NCBI GenBank assembly: GCA_017537025.1
Contig: JAFWCB010000002.1
Location: 248,001 to 312,000 of the forward strand
Length of the DNA: 64,000 nt
From: Sediminibacterium sp.
Lineage (GTDB): Bacteria; Bacteroidota; Bacteroidia; Chitinophagales; Chitinophagaceae
Direction of reading: 5' to 3'
Shown: in pieces, positions 52,924 through 62,003 of the stretch
Layout of the letters: each line of letters opens with the position of its first letter
How positions within the stretch are numbered: the stretch's first letter is position 1
The notes under the pieces: generated by a model
Seen by the model: the letters and a program-made list of their open reading frames with translations, nothing else
What the model was told of the DNA's origin: nothing
The model's database searches: none
Translations under genes and position numbers: made by a program

Positions 52924-54090
52924 AATCACCCCTTCCTCTCTTAGTTCCCTAACTGCTTCATACAATACGTCTAAGTCTTCTTGTGTATTGAAAGCTTGTA
53001 TAGAGTAACGCAAATACACATCATTACCATGGCGCATCACGGGTATTTCTATTTTGTACTTATCAAAAAATAAATCGTGTAGTGCTTCCGGGGTCATTGT
53101 TTTTACTTGTATGGGAATACTAAATAGCTGTACCAGAAAATCTTCATGTATGGGCGAAATGGGTGTAGCCCCAACTACATCACAAAATTTTTGAGCATTA
53201 TTATGGGTGATTTTCCTACATTCCTTGGCTACTTCCTGCCAATTATTTTTCTTCATAAAATCGATAGCAGTAGGGATGGTACAAAAAGCAGAATAATCAC
53301 GTGTGCCTTGTGTTTGGTGATAATCTAAAAATCGGGAGTGGGATGGGAAGGCGCTATTATATCCCCAACTTACCACTAAAGGATCAAATTTATCTTGCAG
53401 CTCTTTTCGCACATAAAGAAAAGAACTCCCTTTGGGGGTCATCATCCATTTGTGACAAGCACCAGTATAAATATCCACCCCAATTTCTGTAAGGTTAACG
53501 GGAATTTGTCCGGGTGCATGAGCCCCATCCACAAAACTGAGTATGCCCAGCTCTTTGGCTTTCTTACAAATCTCTTCAACAGGTAGGCGTAATGCAGTTG
53601 AACTGGTAATATGACTGAGGAAAATCAATTTTGTTTTAGGAGTGACTCCTTTAAAAAATTCTTCTATAAAAAACTCTTTAGTTGTTAACGGTAATGTAAC
53701 GGGCTGTTGTTTATAGATAGCACCTACTTTATCACAATAATACTTCCAGGTACGGTCGCAGGCGCCATATTCTAAATTAGTAGTCAGTATTTCATCGCCC
53801 TTACTTAACCCGAAACTTTTTGCTACAATATTAACGGCATAAGACGGATTTGTAACATATACCACATCATCAGCTGGGCAATGTAAATACTCGCCCAATG
53901 CTTCTCGTGATTGTTGTAAATAGCTCAGCCCGTTTTTTACGATAAAAAGTACGGGCTCTTGTTCAAGTTCTAATTGATATTGTTGATAACGTTCAAAAAT
54001 AGGGCGTGGACAAGCCCCGAAAGATCCAAAATTTAGAAAGCGAATATCTGAACGAAGTAGGAACTGGTTACGTAATTCTTGTGTAATCAT
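52921..54090 (-). CDS. Class V aminotransferase (isopenicillin N epimerase-like)
   Basis: PLP enzyme of 389 residues. The PLP lysine is in TGACHKWMMTPKGSSFLYV and the aspartate binding the pyridine nitrogen in SFVDGAHAPGQIP. Closest family type is isopenicillin N epimerase/cysteine-desulfurase-like, in which substrates vary widely, so none is claimed. An in-frame TTG two codons upstream of ATG 54090 was not used. It diverges from the ABC ATPase gene. Confidence 0.88.
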   Translation of the reverse strand: MITQELRNQFLLRSDIRFLNFGSFGACPRPIFERYQQYQLELEQEPVLFIVKNGLSYLQQSREALGEYLHCPADDVVYVTNPSYAVNIVAKSFGLSKGDEILTTNLEYGACDRTWKYYCDKVGAIYKQQPVTLPLTTKEFFIEEFFKGVTPKTKLIFLSHITSSTALRLPVEEICKKAKELGILSFVDGAHAPGQIPVNLTEIGVDIYTGACHKWMMTPKGSSFLYVRKELQDKFDPLVVSWGYNSAFPSHSRFLDYHQTQGTRDYSAFCTIPTAIDFMKKNNWQEVAKECRKITHNNAQKFCDVVGATPISPIHEDFLVQLFSIPIQVKTMTPEALHDLFFDKYKIEIPVMRHGNDVYLRYSIQAFNTQEDLDVLYEAVRELREEGVI

Positions 54091-54124
54091 CCTCAAATGT
54101 AAGGATAGGAAAGTATATTTACGG

Positions 54125-55090
54125 ATGCTTTTGTTAAGTGTTCAAAATCTTTCATTTAAAGAGCAGGGTAGAACTGCGATTGATAATATTTCCTTCGACC
54201 AACTTCCTCTGCAACGCATCGCTATTGCAGGCGAAACAGGTTCCGGGAAAACCAGTCTGTTGAAAATGATAGCGGGATTATTACAACCAACCAGTGGAGC
54301 TATTTTTTTAAATAATGAAAGGGTAGTAGGTCCTGATGAACAGTTACTCCCAGGAAATCCGGGTATTGCTTTTTTGTCGCAGTATTTTGAGTTAAGAAAT
54401 AATTACAAGGTAAAGGATTGGTTGGCGATGGCAAATAAACTTACCCCATCATCTGCTATGCAGGTATATAAAGTTTGTAGGGTAGATCATCTATTAGAAA
54501 GGAAAAATGAAGCTTTATCCGGAGGAGAAAAGCAGAGAATTGCACTAGCTCGACTATTAACTACTGCTCCCAAGTTATTATTATTAGATGAGCCTTTTTC
54601 AAATTTAGATAGAATGCATAAGCAATTGATAAAAACGGTTATTCATGAAATTGGACAGAAATTGAATACGAGCTGTATATTGGTTTCGCATGATGTGGGT
54701 GATTTATTGTCGTGGGCTGATTTGCTCTTGATTATGAAGGATGGAAAAATAATTCAGCAAGGTACTCCCCGGGAATTATATTACTATCCTTCGAACGAGT
54801 ATATAGCGGGATTATTAGGAGATTATAATTTGATAGATTTAGGAAAGTATCCTTTTTTCAAAAAAATGTTTATCAGGGAAATGCCGGAGAAAAAAATAAT
54901 GGTACGTCCGGAGCAAATTCAGGTTTCTGCAGATTCAAATTTTGGGATTCCTGCTATAATAGAGCATATTAATTTTCATGGCAGTTATTTTGAATTATTG
55001 CTCAACATAAACGGTATAAACATTATCTGTTATTCCGCTAGCGGGAAATATAATATCGGCGATCAAATTTCAATATCAATCAATCTTTGA
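54125..55090 (+). CDS. Orphan ABC transporter ATP-binding protein (PotA-like, with TOBE-like tail)
   Basis: ATPase of 321 residues: Walker A GETGSGKT, Q-loop FLSQYFELR, signature LSGGEKQRIA, Walker B LLLLDEPFSNLD and switch His in LVSHDVGD. The C-terminal third (MVRPEQIQVSA, beta-rich) is a TOBE-like regulatory domain, as in PotA/CysA importers. No permease or binding protein is adjacent, so the transported substrate is unknown. Confidence 0.85.
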   Translation: MLLLSVQNLSFKEQGRTAIDNISFDQLPLQRIAIAGETGSGKTSLLKMIAGLLQPTSGAIFLNNERVVGPDEQLLPGNPGIAFLSQYFELRNNYKVKDWLAMANKLTPSSAMQVYKVCRVDHLLERKNEALSGGEKQRIALARLLTTAPKLLLLDEPFSNLDRMHKQLIKTVIHEIGQKLNTSCILVSHDVGDLLSWADLLLIMKDGKIIQQGTPRELYYYPSNEYIAGLLGDYNLIDLGKYPFFKKMFIREMPEKKIMVRPEQIQVSADSNFGIPAIIEHINFHGSYFELLLNINGINIICYSASGKYNIGDQISISINL

Positions 55091-55098
55091 TGCCTAGG

Positions 55099-56490
55099 TT
55101 AATTAGCTTTCTTGAAGAATACCCTTCTTGCTCGAGAAATGGAAATATAATATCCTTCTATTTTATTCTTTTTCCGAATAAACTCGATGGTCATACCCGG
55201 ATATTCGAATACATCTTTTTTTACCGGGGAAATAGTTCGTATCAAATCTGGTTTTATTTGTAATAATAGGCTCCCATTTTTATAACTAATAGTTACACCG
55301 CTATTAGCTTCTATAGAATGATAAACCCCAACGTATTGGGCTTGAGTTGCTGAATCCGGACGATACGCTGTTTTTGTATTATTTACATCAGTTTTAGCTG
55401 TCGTGGTTTTTGTACTAGGCTTCCCTGTAAAAACTTCTTCTAATTGCCTGGGTATACCGCTAAAACTCCCGTCTGCATTATTACTTAACCATGCAATATT
55501 TAGATTGAGTGTAGGAAAGTAATCAAGATTTGCTCTATATCCGGCTGTTGCACCACTATGAGAAATTCGTGGAATACCATTTATTGAATCGATGAATAAA
55601 CCTACTGCATAATTATTGTATCCTCCATTATTGAGGGGCACCAATGAAATCTGTTGCTGAAATAATGGGGCAGTACCTAATTTATTATTTGTGTAGAAAT
55701 TATTCCATTTTAATAAATCTTCTGTTGTGGTAATGAGTCCGCCGTTTCCATAAGCATTTTCGTTGGGCATATTGGTAGCGTATATAGCACCGTATTTACT
55801 ATAAGCTGTTGCGCGGTTAGGAACAACCCGCGTATAATCATCTCGCCATTCCGTATTCGTCATACCGGCGGGAATAAATATATATTTTTTCGTAAATGCA
55901 GATAGCTCTAATCCTGTGATTCGTTTTACGATCAATGCTTGCAGGTTATAGTTCGAATTGCTATAAATAAATTCATCTCCCGGAATATTGTTGAGTGTTT
56001 TCTGCGCAGCGATAATCACTAATACATCTTCATTACTGTAAGCTTTTGTACCTCTTGGCCATCCTGCTATTTCTGCAATAGATCCCCAATCTTTTAATCC
56101 ACTCGTATGGTGTAAGAGATGTGAAACGGTGATAGTATGGCCGTAATCCGGTATTTCAGGAAAATACTTCCGAATATCATCCTGTAGTGAAAGTTTTCCT
56201 TCTTGGGATAATAAGAGAATAGCTGCTGCAGTAAATTGTTTTGAAACAGAACCTGCCTCCAGTTTAGATTGTAGTGTAAGTGGTGCATTATATTCTAGAT
56301 TCGCCAAACCTTTTGCAGACTCAAATATGATTTTATTATTACGAGTAATACTTACCTGTGCGCCCGGTATATTATCGGTATAGCTACTCATGATTTTATG
56401 GAGTATTTCCAAGGTATCATTACTTAGTTGTGCATGTATGATGCTACTGAATAAGAGGCCGGTAATGACTAAAATTTTTTTATAAAACAT
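55099..56490 (-). CDS. Exported serine hydrolase of the beta-lactamase/class C PBP family
   Basis: 463 residues with signal peptide (IIHAQ). Catalytic motifs are SVSK (nucleophile Ser, Lys) near 80, the YSNSNYN block and HSGATAGYR in place of KTG. The last 100 residues form a separate lipocalin-like domain. Members include D-amino-acid peptidases and esterases; a beta-lactam role is not indicated. ATG 56490 is one base after the stop of the upstream gene; ATG 56502 would overlap it by 11 nt. Confidence 0.87.
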   Translation of the reverse strand: MFYKKILVITGLLFSSIIHAQLSNDTLEILHKIMSSYTDNIPGAQVSITRNNKIIFESAKGLANLEYNAPLTLQSKLEAGSVSKQFTAAAILLLSQEGKLSLQDDIRKYFPEIPDYGHTITVSHLLHHTSGLKDWGSIAEIAGWPRGTKAYSNEDVLVIIAAQKTLNNIPGDEFIYSNSNYNLQALIVKRITGLELSAFTKKYIFIPAGMTNTEWRDDYTRVVPNRATAYSKYGAIYATNMPNENAYGNGGLITTTEDLLKWNNFYTNNKLGTAPLFQQQISLVPLNNGGYNNYAVGLFIDSINGIPRISHSGATAGYRANLDYFPTLNLNIAWLSNNADGSFSGIPRQLEEVFTGKPSTKTTTAKTDVNNTKTAYRPDSATQAQYVGVYHSIEANSGVTISYKNGSLLLQIKPDLIRTISPVKKDVFEYPGMTIEFIRKKNKIEGYYISISRARRVFFKKAN

Positions 56491-56491
56491 A

Positions 56492-57343
56492 TTATACCAC
56501 ATATTTATTTAAGAAATCGATTGTTCTTTGCCAGGCTAATTTAGCTGCTGCTTCATTATAGCGCGTGGGGGCTGTATCGTTGTGAAATGCATGATTCACG
56601 CCTTCGTAAACATACAATTCATACTTAATACTATTTTGTTTCAAGGCTGCTTCATAAGCGGGAATGCCGGCGTTCACTCGCTCATCTAAACCGCCATAAT
56701 GAAGTTGCACAGCTGCTTTTATTTGTGCCACTTGTGCAGCTTCCGGCTGTCTGCCATAAAAAGCAACCGCAGCTTTTAAGGTAGGTATGCTTACTGCTAA
56801 GCTATTAGCCATAGCGCCACCCCAGCAAAAACCTACACATCCTGTTTTGCCATTTGAATCTTTTCTGCCGGCTCCATATTCAACGGCTTTAATAAAATTT
56901 TGTAAACTCTCTTCGGGCTTTAAGGTTTGAAATTTAGCCCTGAGCTCGTCATCATTTTTTGGTAATTCGCCTAATGGAGAAAGTATATTAGGAGCTATGG
57001 CTAAAAAGCCAGCCTGTGCTGCTCTCCGAGCCACATCTTCAATATGTGCGTTTAATCCTCTATTCTCATGAATAATGATGATGGTTGCATATTTTTTGTT
57101 GGGCTTTGGCCTGGACACATACGCACTCATGGTTCCATTTACTCCCGGGTACGTTATTGTTTCCGTAAATAAATCTATATCCGATGTAATAGCTGCATGA
57201 GCCCCATTTACTTCAATCATGGGTAAGATACTCATCGCGGCAGTTAAGCTTCCGGTAAGTATGGTCAGGCGTTTTATGAACTCATTTCTGGTCAGTGGTT
57301 TATGGGTGTACTCATCATATAGGTCTATAATAGCTTGTTCCAT
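56492..57343 (-). CDS. Dienelactone hydrolase family protein
   Basis: Alpha/beta hydrolase of 283 residues. Nucleophile Cys in GFCWGG, acid in LDERVNAG and His in VNHAFHND form the Cys-Asp-His triad of dienelactone hydrolases. The N-terminal 50 residues (LTILTGSLTAAMSILPMI preceded by NEFIKR) look like a membrane anchor or a degenerate export signal. The gene lies in a run of minus-strand genes with small gaps. Substrate unknown. Confidence 0.88.
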   Translation of the reverse strand: MEQAIIDLYDEYTHKPLTRNEFIKRLTILTGSLTAAMSILPMIEVNGAHAAITSDIDLFTETITYPGVNGTMSAYVSRPKPNKKYATIIIIHENRGLNAHIEDVARRAAQAGFLAIAPNILSPLGELPKNDDELRAKFQTLKPEESLQNFIKAVEYGAGRKDSNGKTGCVGFCWGGAMANSLAVSIPTLKAAVAFYGRQPEAAQVAQIKAAVQLHYGGLDERVNAGIPAYEAALKQNSIKYELYVYEGVNHAFHNDTAPTRYNEAAAKLAWQRTIDFLNKYVV

Positions 57344-57353
57344 AAAATTGTAT

Positions 57354-57920
57354 TTATAAGGTTATACGTTTACTTAATTGTTCATCAATTTTTTTGAATA
57401 GATGATAAGGTTTGTATACGCGCCAATCGGGCAACTCCATCAGTTCTATATAATAGTTTAATTTTTTCTTTTTAAAATCGTACTGTGTGGCTTCAGGCAT
57501 ATTCAATGCCACTACCCATCCATTTTCTTCACTCAGCTCTTCATACCATTCCTGATAATATTCTTTATCACTACTATGGAAGTTAAGTACATTTTCAGTA
57601 ATCAAAATATATTTGGTAATATGCTGCTGAAAAAGTAGGTCTAATACTTCTCTTTTTAGCTCCATAATATCATTTTCAATAGCATCGTTCCATTCTCCGA
57701 TCATTTCGATGATGGCAAAATTCAATTCATAATCTACATATATGATCTTTAGGTAGAGTGTTCGGCTGCCAAAGTCGTCCCATTGTGGATGAATATAATA
57801 GTTGTAAACTGTTTGTGAGTATTCAAACTCGCTGTAAGTTCTGCCGTAGAAGGGAGACCGTGGATCTTCCTCTGCTATATAAATATGCCGCCAGTTATAA
57901 AAGGGTTCGAGAGTGTGCAC
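57354..57920 (-). CDS. Conserved-looking hypothetical protein
   Basis: 188 residues without signal peptide or membrane helix, acidic and rich in Tyr and Trp (FYNWRHIYIAEEDPRSPFYG, YYQEWYEELSEENGW). I do not recognise a family; it reads as a genuine gene because of normal codon use and its place 10 bp before the dienelactone hydrolase gene. Its start is followed upstream by the TAGT/ACTA word array. Confidence 0.7.
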   Translation of the reverse strand: MHTLEPFYNWRHIYIAEEDPRSPFYGRTYSEFEYSQTVYNYYIHPQWDDFGSRTLYLKIIYVDYELNFAIIEMIGEWNDAIENDIMELKREVLDLLFQQHITKYILITENVLNFHSSDKEYYQEWYEELSEENGWVVALNMPEATQYDFKKKKLNYYIELMELPDWRVYKPYHLFKKIDEQLSKRITL

Positions 57921-57924
57921 TTGA

Positions 57925-58030
57925 TAGTTGTTAGTGAGTAGTGATTAGTGTGTAGTAAAAATAATAAAAAATCACCCACTACCCACTATACACTTTACAC
58001 TACCCACTATACACTAAATACTATCCACTG
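57925..58030. repeat. 7-nt periodic inverted array (TAGT / ACTA words) between murQ and the hypothetical gene
   Basis: TAGT begins at 57925, 57932, 57939, 57946 and 57953; then ACTA (once ACTT, once ACTG) begins at 57978, 57985, 57992, 57999, 58006, 58013, 58020 and 58027, all in 7-nt steps. The words are those used at 9291-9364, 48 kb away. The murQ stop (58014-58016) is inside the array, which therefore encodes the last residues of MurQ. Confidence 0.9.
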
Positions 58031-58826
58031 CTTTCTTTACGGATCCATGTTTTAAGAGTAGGTCTTTCGCTTTTTCATAATCGTTGATGGCTAATTTATC
58101 CATTACCATTTTTACGCCACGATCAACAAGTTTCACATTGCTTAGCTGCATGTTTACCATCTTATTATCTTCAACTCTACCTAATTGAATCATAATAGAA
58201 GTTGAAATCATATTTAAAACCAATTTTTGTGCAGTACCACTTTTCATTCGGGTACTACCGGTAACAAACTCCGGACCTACTACAACTTCTACCGGGAAAT
58301 CTGCAGCTGCAGATACAGGTGAGTTAGGGTTGCAACTAATACTGCCTGTAATAATACCTCGCTTTCTACATTCTTCTAATGCGCCTATAACATAGGGTGT
58401 TGTGCCGCTTGCTGCAAGACCTACTACCACATCTTTATCACTAATGAAATGTTTTTCCAAATCGGCCCAACCTTCTTCTGTACTGTCTTCTGCAAATTCA
58501 ACAGCTTGTGTAATGGCTTTATCACCACCGGCAATTAAGCCAATAACCAAACCGTATGGAACGCCAAATGTAGGCGGACATTCACTCGCATCAACAATAC
58601 CCAATCTTCCGCTGGTTCCTGCACCAATATAAAATAGTCTTCCTCCGGCCAGCATCTTATCGCTGATGGCGGCCACCAGTTTTTCAATTTGTGGTATAGC
58701 TTTCTCTACAGCATCAGGAACTGTTTTGTCTTCTTTATTGATATTGGTAAGCAATTCATGAATCGACATTTGCTCGAGATGGCGGTATAGTGATGGTTGT
58801 TCGGTAACTTTAATAAATGACTGCAT
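58014..58826 (-). CDS. murQ: N-acetylmuramic acid 6-phosphate etherase
   Basis: Cytosolic lyase cleaving the lactyl ether of MurNAc-6-phosphate to GlcNAc-6-phosphate, for recycling of cell-wall sugars. SIS-domain features: GGRLFYIGAGTSGRLGIVDASECPPTFG and EVVVGPEFVTGSTRMKSGTAQK. 270 residues from ATG 58826; an in-frame TTG at 58850 would overlap the kinase gene. It is 7 bp downstream of a BadF-type sugar kinase, so the pair likely turns imported MurNAc into GlcNAc-6-phosphate. The final residues lie in a word array. Confidence 0.93.
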   Translation of the reverse strand: MQSFIKVTEQPSLYRHLEQMSIHELLTNINKEDKTVPDAVEKAIPQIEKLVAAISDKMLAGGRLFYIGAGTSGRLGIVDASECPPTFGVPYGLVIGLIAGGDKAITQAVEFAEDSTEEGWADLEKHFISDKDVVVGLAASGTTPYVIGALEECRKRGIITGSISCNPNSPVSAAADFPVEVVVGPEFVTGSTRMKSGTAQKLVLNMISTSIMIQLGRVEDNKMVNMQLSNVKLVDRGVKMVMDKLAINDYEKAKDLLLKHGSVKKAVDSI

Positions 58827-58833
58827 AGGTGGT

Positions 58834-59685
58834 TTATTGGTGATAAGCAATAAGTCCGGACATAGGTGTTTTTAATACTTTTCCGAGTTCTAATTCATAA
58901 CTATTACACAGATCTTTAAGTACATCTTTGAAAGCAAAAGCAATACTGCCTGTAAAATGGATGGGGCTAGTCCAACTTTCTTTGTATTTATATAAGTGTG
59001 TAAAATAAAAATCATTCAGTCCGTCTTCAATAATATTCTCAATCATAAAATGCCCTCTATTTTCTGCCAAAAAAATGGCAAATGAGGCTAAGTATCTATT
59101 GGGTAGAGGTTTCTTATATACATTGTCGAGAATACTCGCATGTGTTTCATGAAATCTCTTTTCGAAGCGCGCCGATAAGTCTTCATCAAAAGTTTTGTAG
59201 AGATAGTATTGAATAACTTTTTTTCCTAAGTATGCACCACTACCTTCATCTCCAAGTACATAGCCTAAACCCGGACTATTCTTCTTTATTTTTTTTCCAT
59301 CATAGTAGCAGGAGTTCGATCCTGTTCCTAGAATACAAGCAATTCCTTTTGATGATCCGCAAAGCGCTCGTGCAGCCCCCATCAAATCGTGCTGTACCTC
59401 AATATTGGTTGTAGGAAATAATTTTTTAAAAATTTTTTTTACAATGATGATATTGGTGGGGTTACTTAATCCGGTGCCATAAAAAAATAATGAGGACGGA
59501 ATCTTATCTTTGAGTTTTGGAAGAAGCGTTTTGCGTAAAATTTGCTCCATATCGTCTTTACCAACAAAATAGGGACTAATAGCTTGTGTGTAAATGGTTT
59601 TTTTCTTGCCCTTTTCATACAGGCACCATTCACATTTGGTAGATCCGCTATCAGCAATAAGAATGGCAGGCATGGTGTGGCTCAT
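58834..59685 (-). CDS. BadF/BcrD-type N-acetyl-amino-sugar kinase
   Basis: 283-residue ASKHA-fold kinase: phosphate loop LIADSGSTKCEW near 8-19, second phosphate motif ACILGTGSNSCYYDGK and PGLGYVLGDEGSGAYLG. This group contains GlcNAc kinases and MurK, which phosphorylates both MurNAc and GlcNAc. Operon with murQ suggests MurNAc or GlcNAc as substrate; which cannot be told from sequence. A second ATG at 59673 (MPAILIADSG) may be the true start. Confidence 0.88.
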   Translation of the reverse strand: MSHTMPAILIADSGSTKCEWCLYEKGKKKTIYTQAISPYFVGKDDMEQILRKTLLPKLKDKIPSSLFFYGTGLSNPTNIIIVKKIFKKLFPTTNIEVQHDLMGAARALCGSSKGIACILGTGSNSCYYDGKKIKKNSPGLGYVLGDEGSGAYLGKKVIQYYLYKTFDEDLSARFEKRFHETHASILDNVYKKPLPNRYLASFAIFLAENRGHFMIENIIEDGLNDFYFTHLYKYKESWTSPIHFTGSIAFAFKDVLKDLCNSYELELGKVLKTPMSGLIAYHQ

Positions 59686-59771
59686 GTTATTATTGGTGCA
59701 ACTTACGCATAAAGCTGCAAAATTTCATCCTTTTTAATGCAGATATTTGCATTTTTAGATATTTTAATATT

Positions 59772-61352
59772 ATGAGCTCAAAAAAAATACAAGTTTGGTT
59801 GCCTTTAGCATTTGCGGGAATTATGGTTATAGGGATGGTTATCGGATTTCAACTCAAAGAGAAAACTATGTCTTCGAGTTTTCTTTCTTTTTCCAACAGA
59901 TCTACCATACAAGAATTAAGTGATTTAATAAAAAGCAGGTATGTAGATCAAATTGCTTTGGATAGTATAAATGGAATCGTTGCAACGGATTTATTGCAGA
60001 AACTAGATCCTCATTCTATATATATTCCACGTGAAGAGTTGTTGGCTGTGAATGAAGAAATGGCGGGTAATTTTCAAGGTATCGGAATTGAATTTAGGTT
60101 GATAAACGACACTGTAAATGTTATGAGTGTGTTGAGTGGTGGCCCTGCAGATAAAGCGGGTATGCTTGTAGGAGATAAACTTCTTTCCGTTAATGATAGT
60201 ACACTTATTGCAGGTGTTAAAATTGATGGATTAGGGGTGCGGAAGCTATTTAGAGGCGAAACAGGGACAAGTGTAAAAATTAAATTTAAAAGGGGAAATA
60301 TATTGCAAACCCTTGTGGTAACACGCGGTGTGATACCCGTATCTAGTATTGATGCCGCCTATATGATTACAGACACTATTGGGTATATACGCATTAATAA
60401 ATTTGCAGAGAGAACCTATGAGGAGTTTATGCAGGCGCTAGAAAAACTTCAAGCTGTAAAAATGAAAAGCTTAATTATAGATTTACGAGGCAATGGTGGA
60501 GGATTAATGAAGGAAGCTGTAGATATTGCTGATGAATTTTTAGGAGAAGATAAATTAATCGTTTATACCGAGGGGGAACATTCACCACGTATTTCATATA
60601 CCAGTAAGCGCCCCGGTTTATTTGAAACAGGTAAGTTAGCCGTGCTTATCGATGAAACCGCTGCATCGGCCAGTGAAGTCTTAGCGGGTGCGTTACAAGA
60701 TTGGGATAGAGCTACGATTATCGGGAGAAGATCTTTTGGGAAAGGATTGGTGCAACAACAGTTTCAATTGAGTAATGGGGCGGCGGTTCGATTAACCGTT
60801 GCAAGATATTATACGCCATTAGGAAGGAATATTCAGAAGCCATACAATAAAGGGTATGCGGCTTACCAATATGAACTGGAGCAACGTTTCCACACCGATA
60901 GTAGTAAACAAAATGATACATCAAATAAAAAAATATATATAACGCCGAAGGGTAAAAAACTTTATGGGGGAGGGGGTATTACACCTGATAGTGCAATTCC
61001 CATAGATAGTATTTTTTTTAATAAGAAGCTGATCCCACTCTTTGCCTCTGGAATCATTAATAATGTAGCTTATAATTACTTTGTAAATAGGAAGTCTTTT
61101 TTTGATAGTTTTAAGGAGCCGAAGACGATGTTAACCGGTTTTATGGTAGGAGATGCTGAAGTGCGGCTTATAGAAACTGAGGCTAAAAGGCAAAATATAA
61201 AATGGGAGTCCTTAACAAATGATGAAAAATTATTTATCACTAATCGGTTTAAAGCATTGATTTTCAGGCAAAAATGGCATACTGAGGGATATTATAAGGT
61301 GCTCAATGAAACCGATAAAATGGTGCAAAAAGCATTGATAACGGTTCATTAA
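59772..61352 (+). CDS. C-terminal processing (S41) periplasmic protease with PDZ domain
   Basis: 526 residues: signal anchor 8-27, N-terminal helical region, PDZ (about 95-175, FQGIGIEFRL), and tail-specific protease domain with Ser299 (TAASASEVL) and Lys324 (SFGKGLVQQ), 25 residues apart as in Prc. It cleaves envelope proteins near the C-terminus. A C-terminal extension of about 140 residues follows the core. No adjacent partner. Confidence 0.9.
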   Translation: MSSKKIQVWLPLAFAGIMVIGMVIGFQLKEKTMSSSFLSFSNRSTIQELSDLIKSRYVDQIALDSINGIVATDLLQKLDPHSIYIPREELLAVNEEMAGNFQGIGIEFRLINDTVNVMSVLSGGPADKAGMLVGDKLLSVNDSTLIAGVKIDGLGVRKLFRGETGTSVKIKFKRGNILQTLVVTRGVIPVSSIDAAYMITDTIGYIRINKFAERTYEEFMQALEKLQAVKMKSLIIDLRGNGGGLMKEAVDIADEFLGEDKLIVYTEGEHSPRISYTSKRPGLFETGKLAVLIDETAASASEVLAGALQDWDRATIIGRRSFGKGLVQQQFQLSNGAAVRLTVARYYTPLGRNIQKPYNKGYAAYQYELEQRFHTDSSKQNDTSNKKIYITPKGKKLYGGGGITPDSAIPIDSIFFNKKLIPLFASGIINNVAYNYFVNRKSFFDSFKEPKTMLTGFMVGDAEVRLIETEAKRQNIKWESLTNDEKLFITNRFKALIFRQKWHTEGYYKVLNETDKMVQKALITVH

Positions 61353-61450
61353 TACCAACTTGTTTGTATATATACAATATTTTGTGTAAATTGCCGTTGC
61401 GGCAAGACCAAAATATATAATTTTATACTGCCGTACAACCTAACACCCCG

Positions 61451-61681
61451 ATGATGGATCTGAAGATCTACATACTAAGAGGCAGAAAACTCATTAGAGG
61501 GCCTTATACTTTAGATACAATAAAGCATAAGACTCTTACTTATAATGATTTGGTATGGTATCAAGGTTTGCCCGATTGGACAAGAGTAGAACAAGTAGAA
61601 GAGGTAAAGCATTTAGCGATTGAAGAAAACGCTCGCACCGAAAATAGAATTTTAAAAAAAGTAAAAAGTATTTTAGGTTAG
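61451..61681 (+). CDS. GYF_2-domain small protein
   Basis: 76 residues. The domain is visible as IRGPYTLDTIKHKTLTYNDLVWYQGLPDWTRVEQV, a GYF_2 (DUF4339) unit that reads RGPY-x-L and W-x2-x2-PDWT. Normally these domains sit on larger proteins with membrane segments; here it is alone with a short helical tail. Binding partner unknown. Followed by a very strong terminator. Confidence 0.8.
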   Translation: MMDLKIYILRGRKLIRGPYTLDTIKHKTLTYNDLVWYQGLPDWTRVEQVEEVKHLAIEENARTENRILKKVKSILG

Positions 61682-61691
61682 TAATAGAATC

Positions 61692-61736
61692 AAAAGCCCC
61701 AACCCCAAAAGTATTTTTGGGGTTGGGGCTTTTTTT
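61692..61736 (+). terminator. Strong intrinsic terminator after the GYF_2 gene
   Basis: A 19-bp perfect stem (AAAAGCCCCAACCCCAAAA and its complement) with a GTAT loop, ending in seven T residues. The A-rich left arm also makes it a possible terminator on the other strand. Confidence 0.92.
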
Positions 61737-61805
61737 GAGCGTACATTTTGTTGATTAATTTTTACTAACCCTTCTTGTGATGCCACATATTTGAATTACT
61801 TTGAA

Positions 61806-61964
61806 TTAAATAAGTGCTTCAATGTATTTTCTTGATTTAATGCCAGTTGACGTAAACTTAGCGTGCCCAATATTATGTTCATAAAGTCTTCGTTCTAGGT
61901 CAATGTAGGCACCAACATAGTATTTGTTAAGTTTTTCCGAGTAAATAATATAGAGATATGGCAT
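61806..61964 (-). pseudogene. Internally deleted GIY-YIG endonuclease-like gene
   Basis: The ORF reads MPYLYIIYSEKLNKYYVG (the GIY-YIG-type start), then ERRLYEHNIGHAKFTSTG, and then jumps to KSRKYIEALI, which is the usual C-terminal end of the small Bacteroidota GIY-YIG proteins. The 35-40 residues normally between are missing, in frame. Only 52 residues remain against about 90. It starts 31 nt after the end of the tRNA-Lys terminator stem. Possibly a remnant; such small GIY-YIG genes often neighbour tRNAs in this phylum. Confidence 0.6.
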
Positions 61965-61966
61965 AA

Positions 61967-61995
61967 AATAAAAACCCCAACTATAAAAGTCGGGG
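61967..61995 (-). terminator. Terminator of tRNA-Lys
   Basis: On the minus strand CCCCGACT pairs with AGTTGGGG (one G-T pair) around TTTAT, followed by TTTTTATTTT. Confidence 0.8.
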
Positions 61996-62003
61996 CTTTG
62001 AAG

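Noticed and set aside
57354-57920. Hypothetical gene as random open frame
   Set aside because: I considered rejecting it as noise but the length, composition and close spacing to the next gene support a real gene, so it was kept as a feature at moderate confidence.
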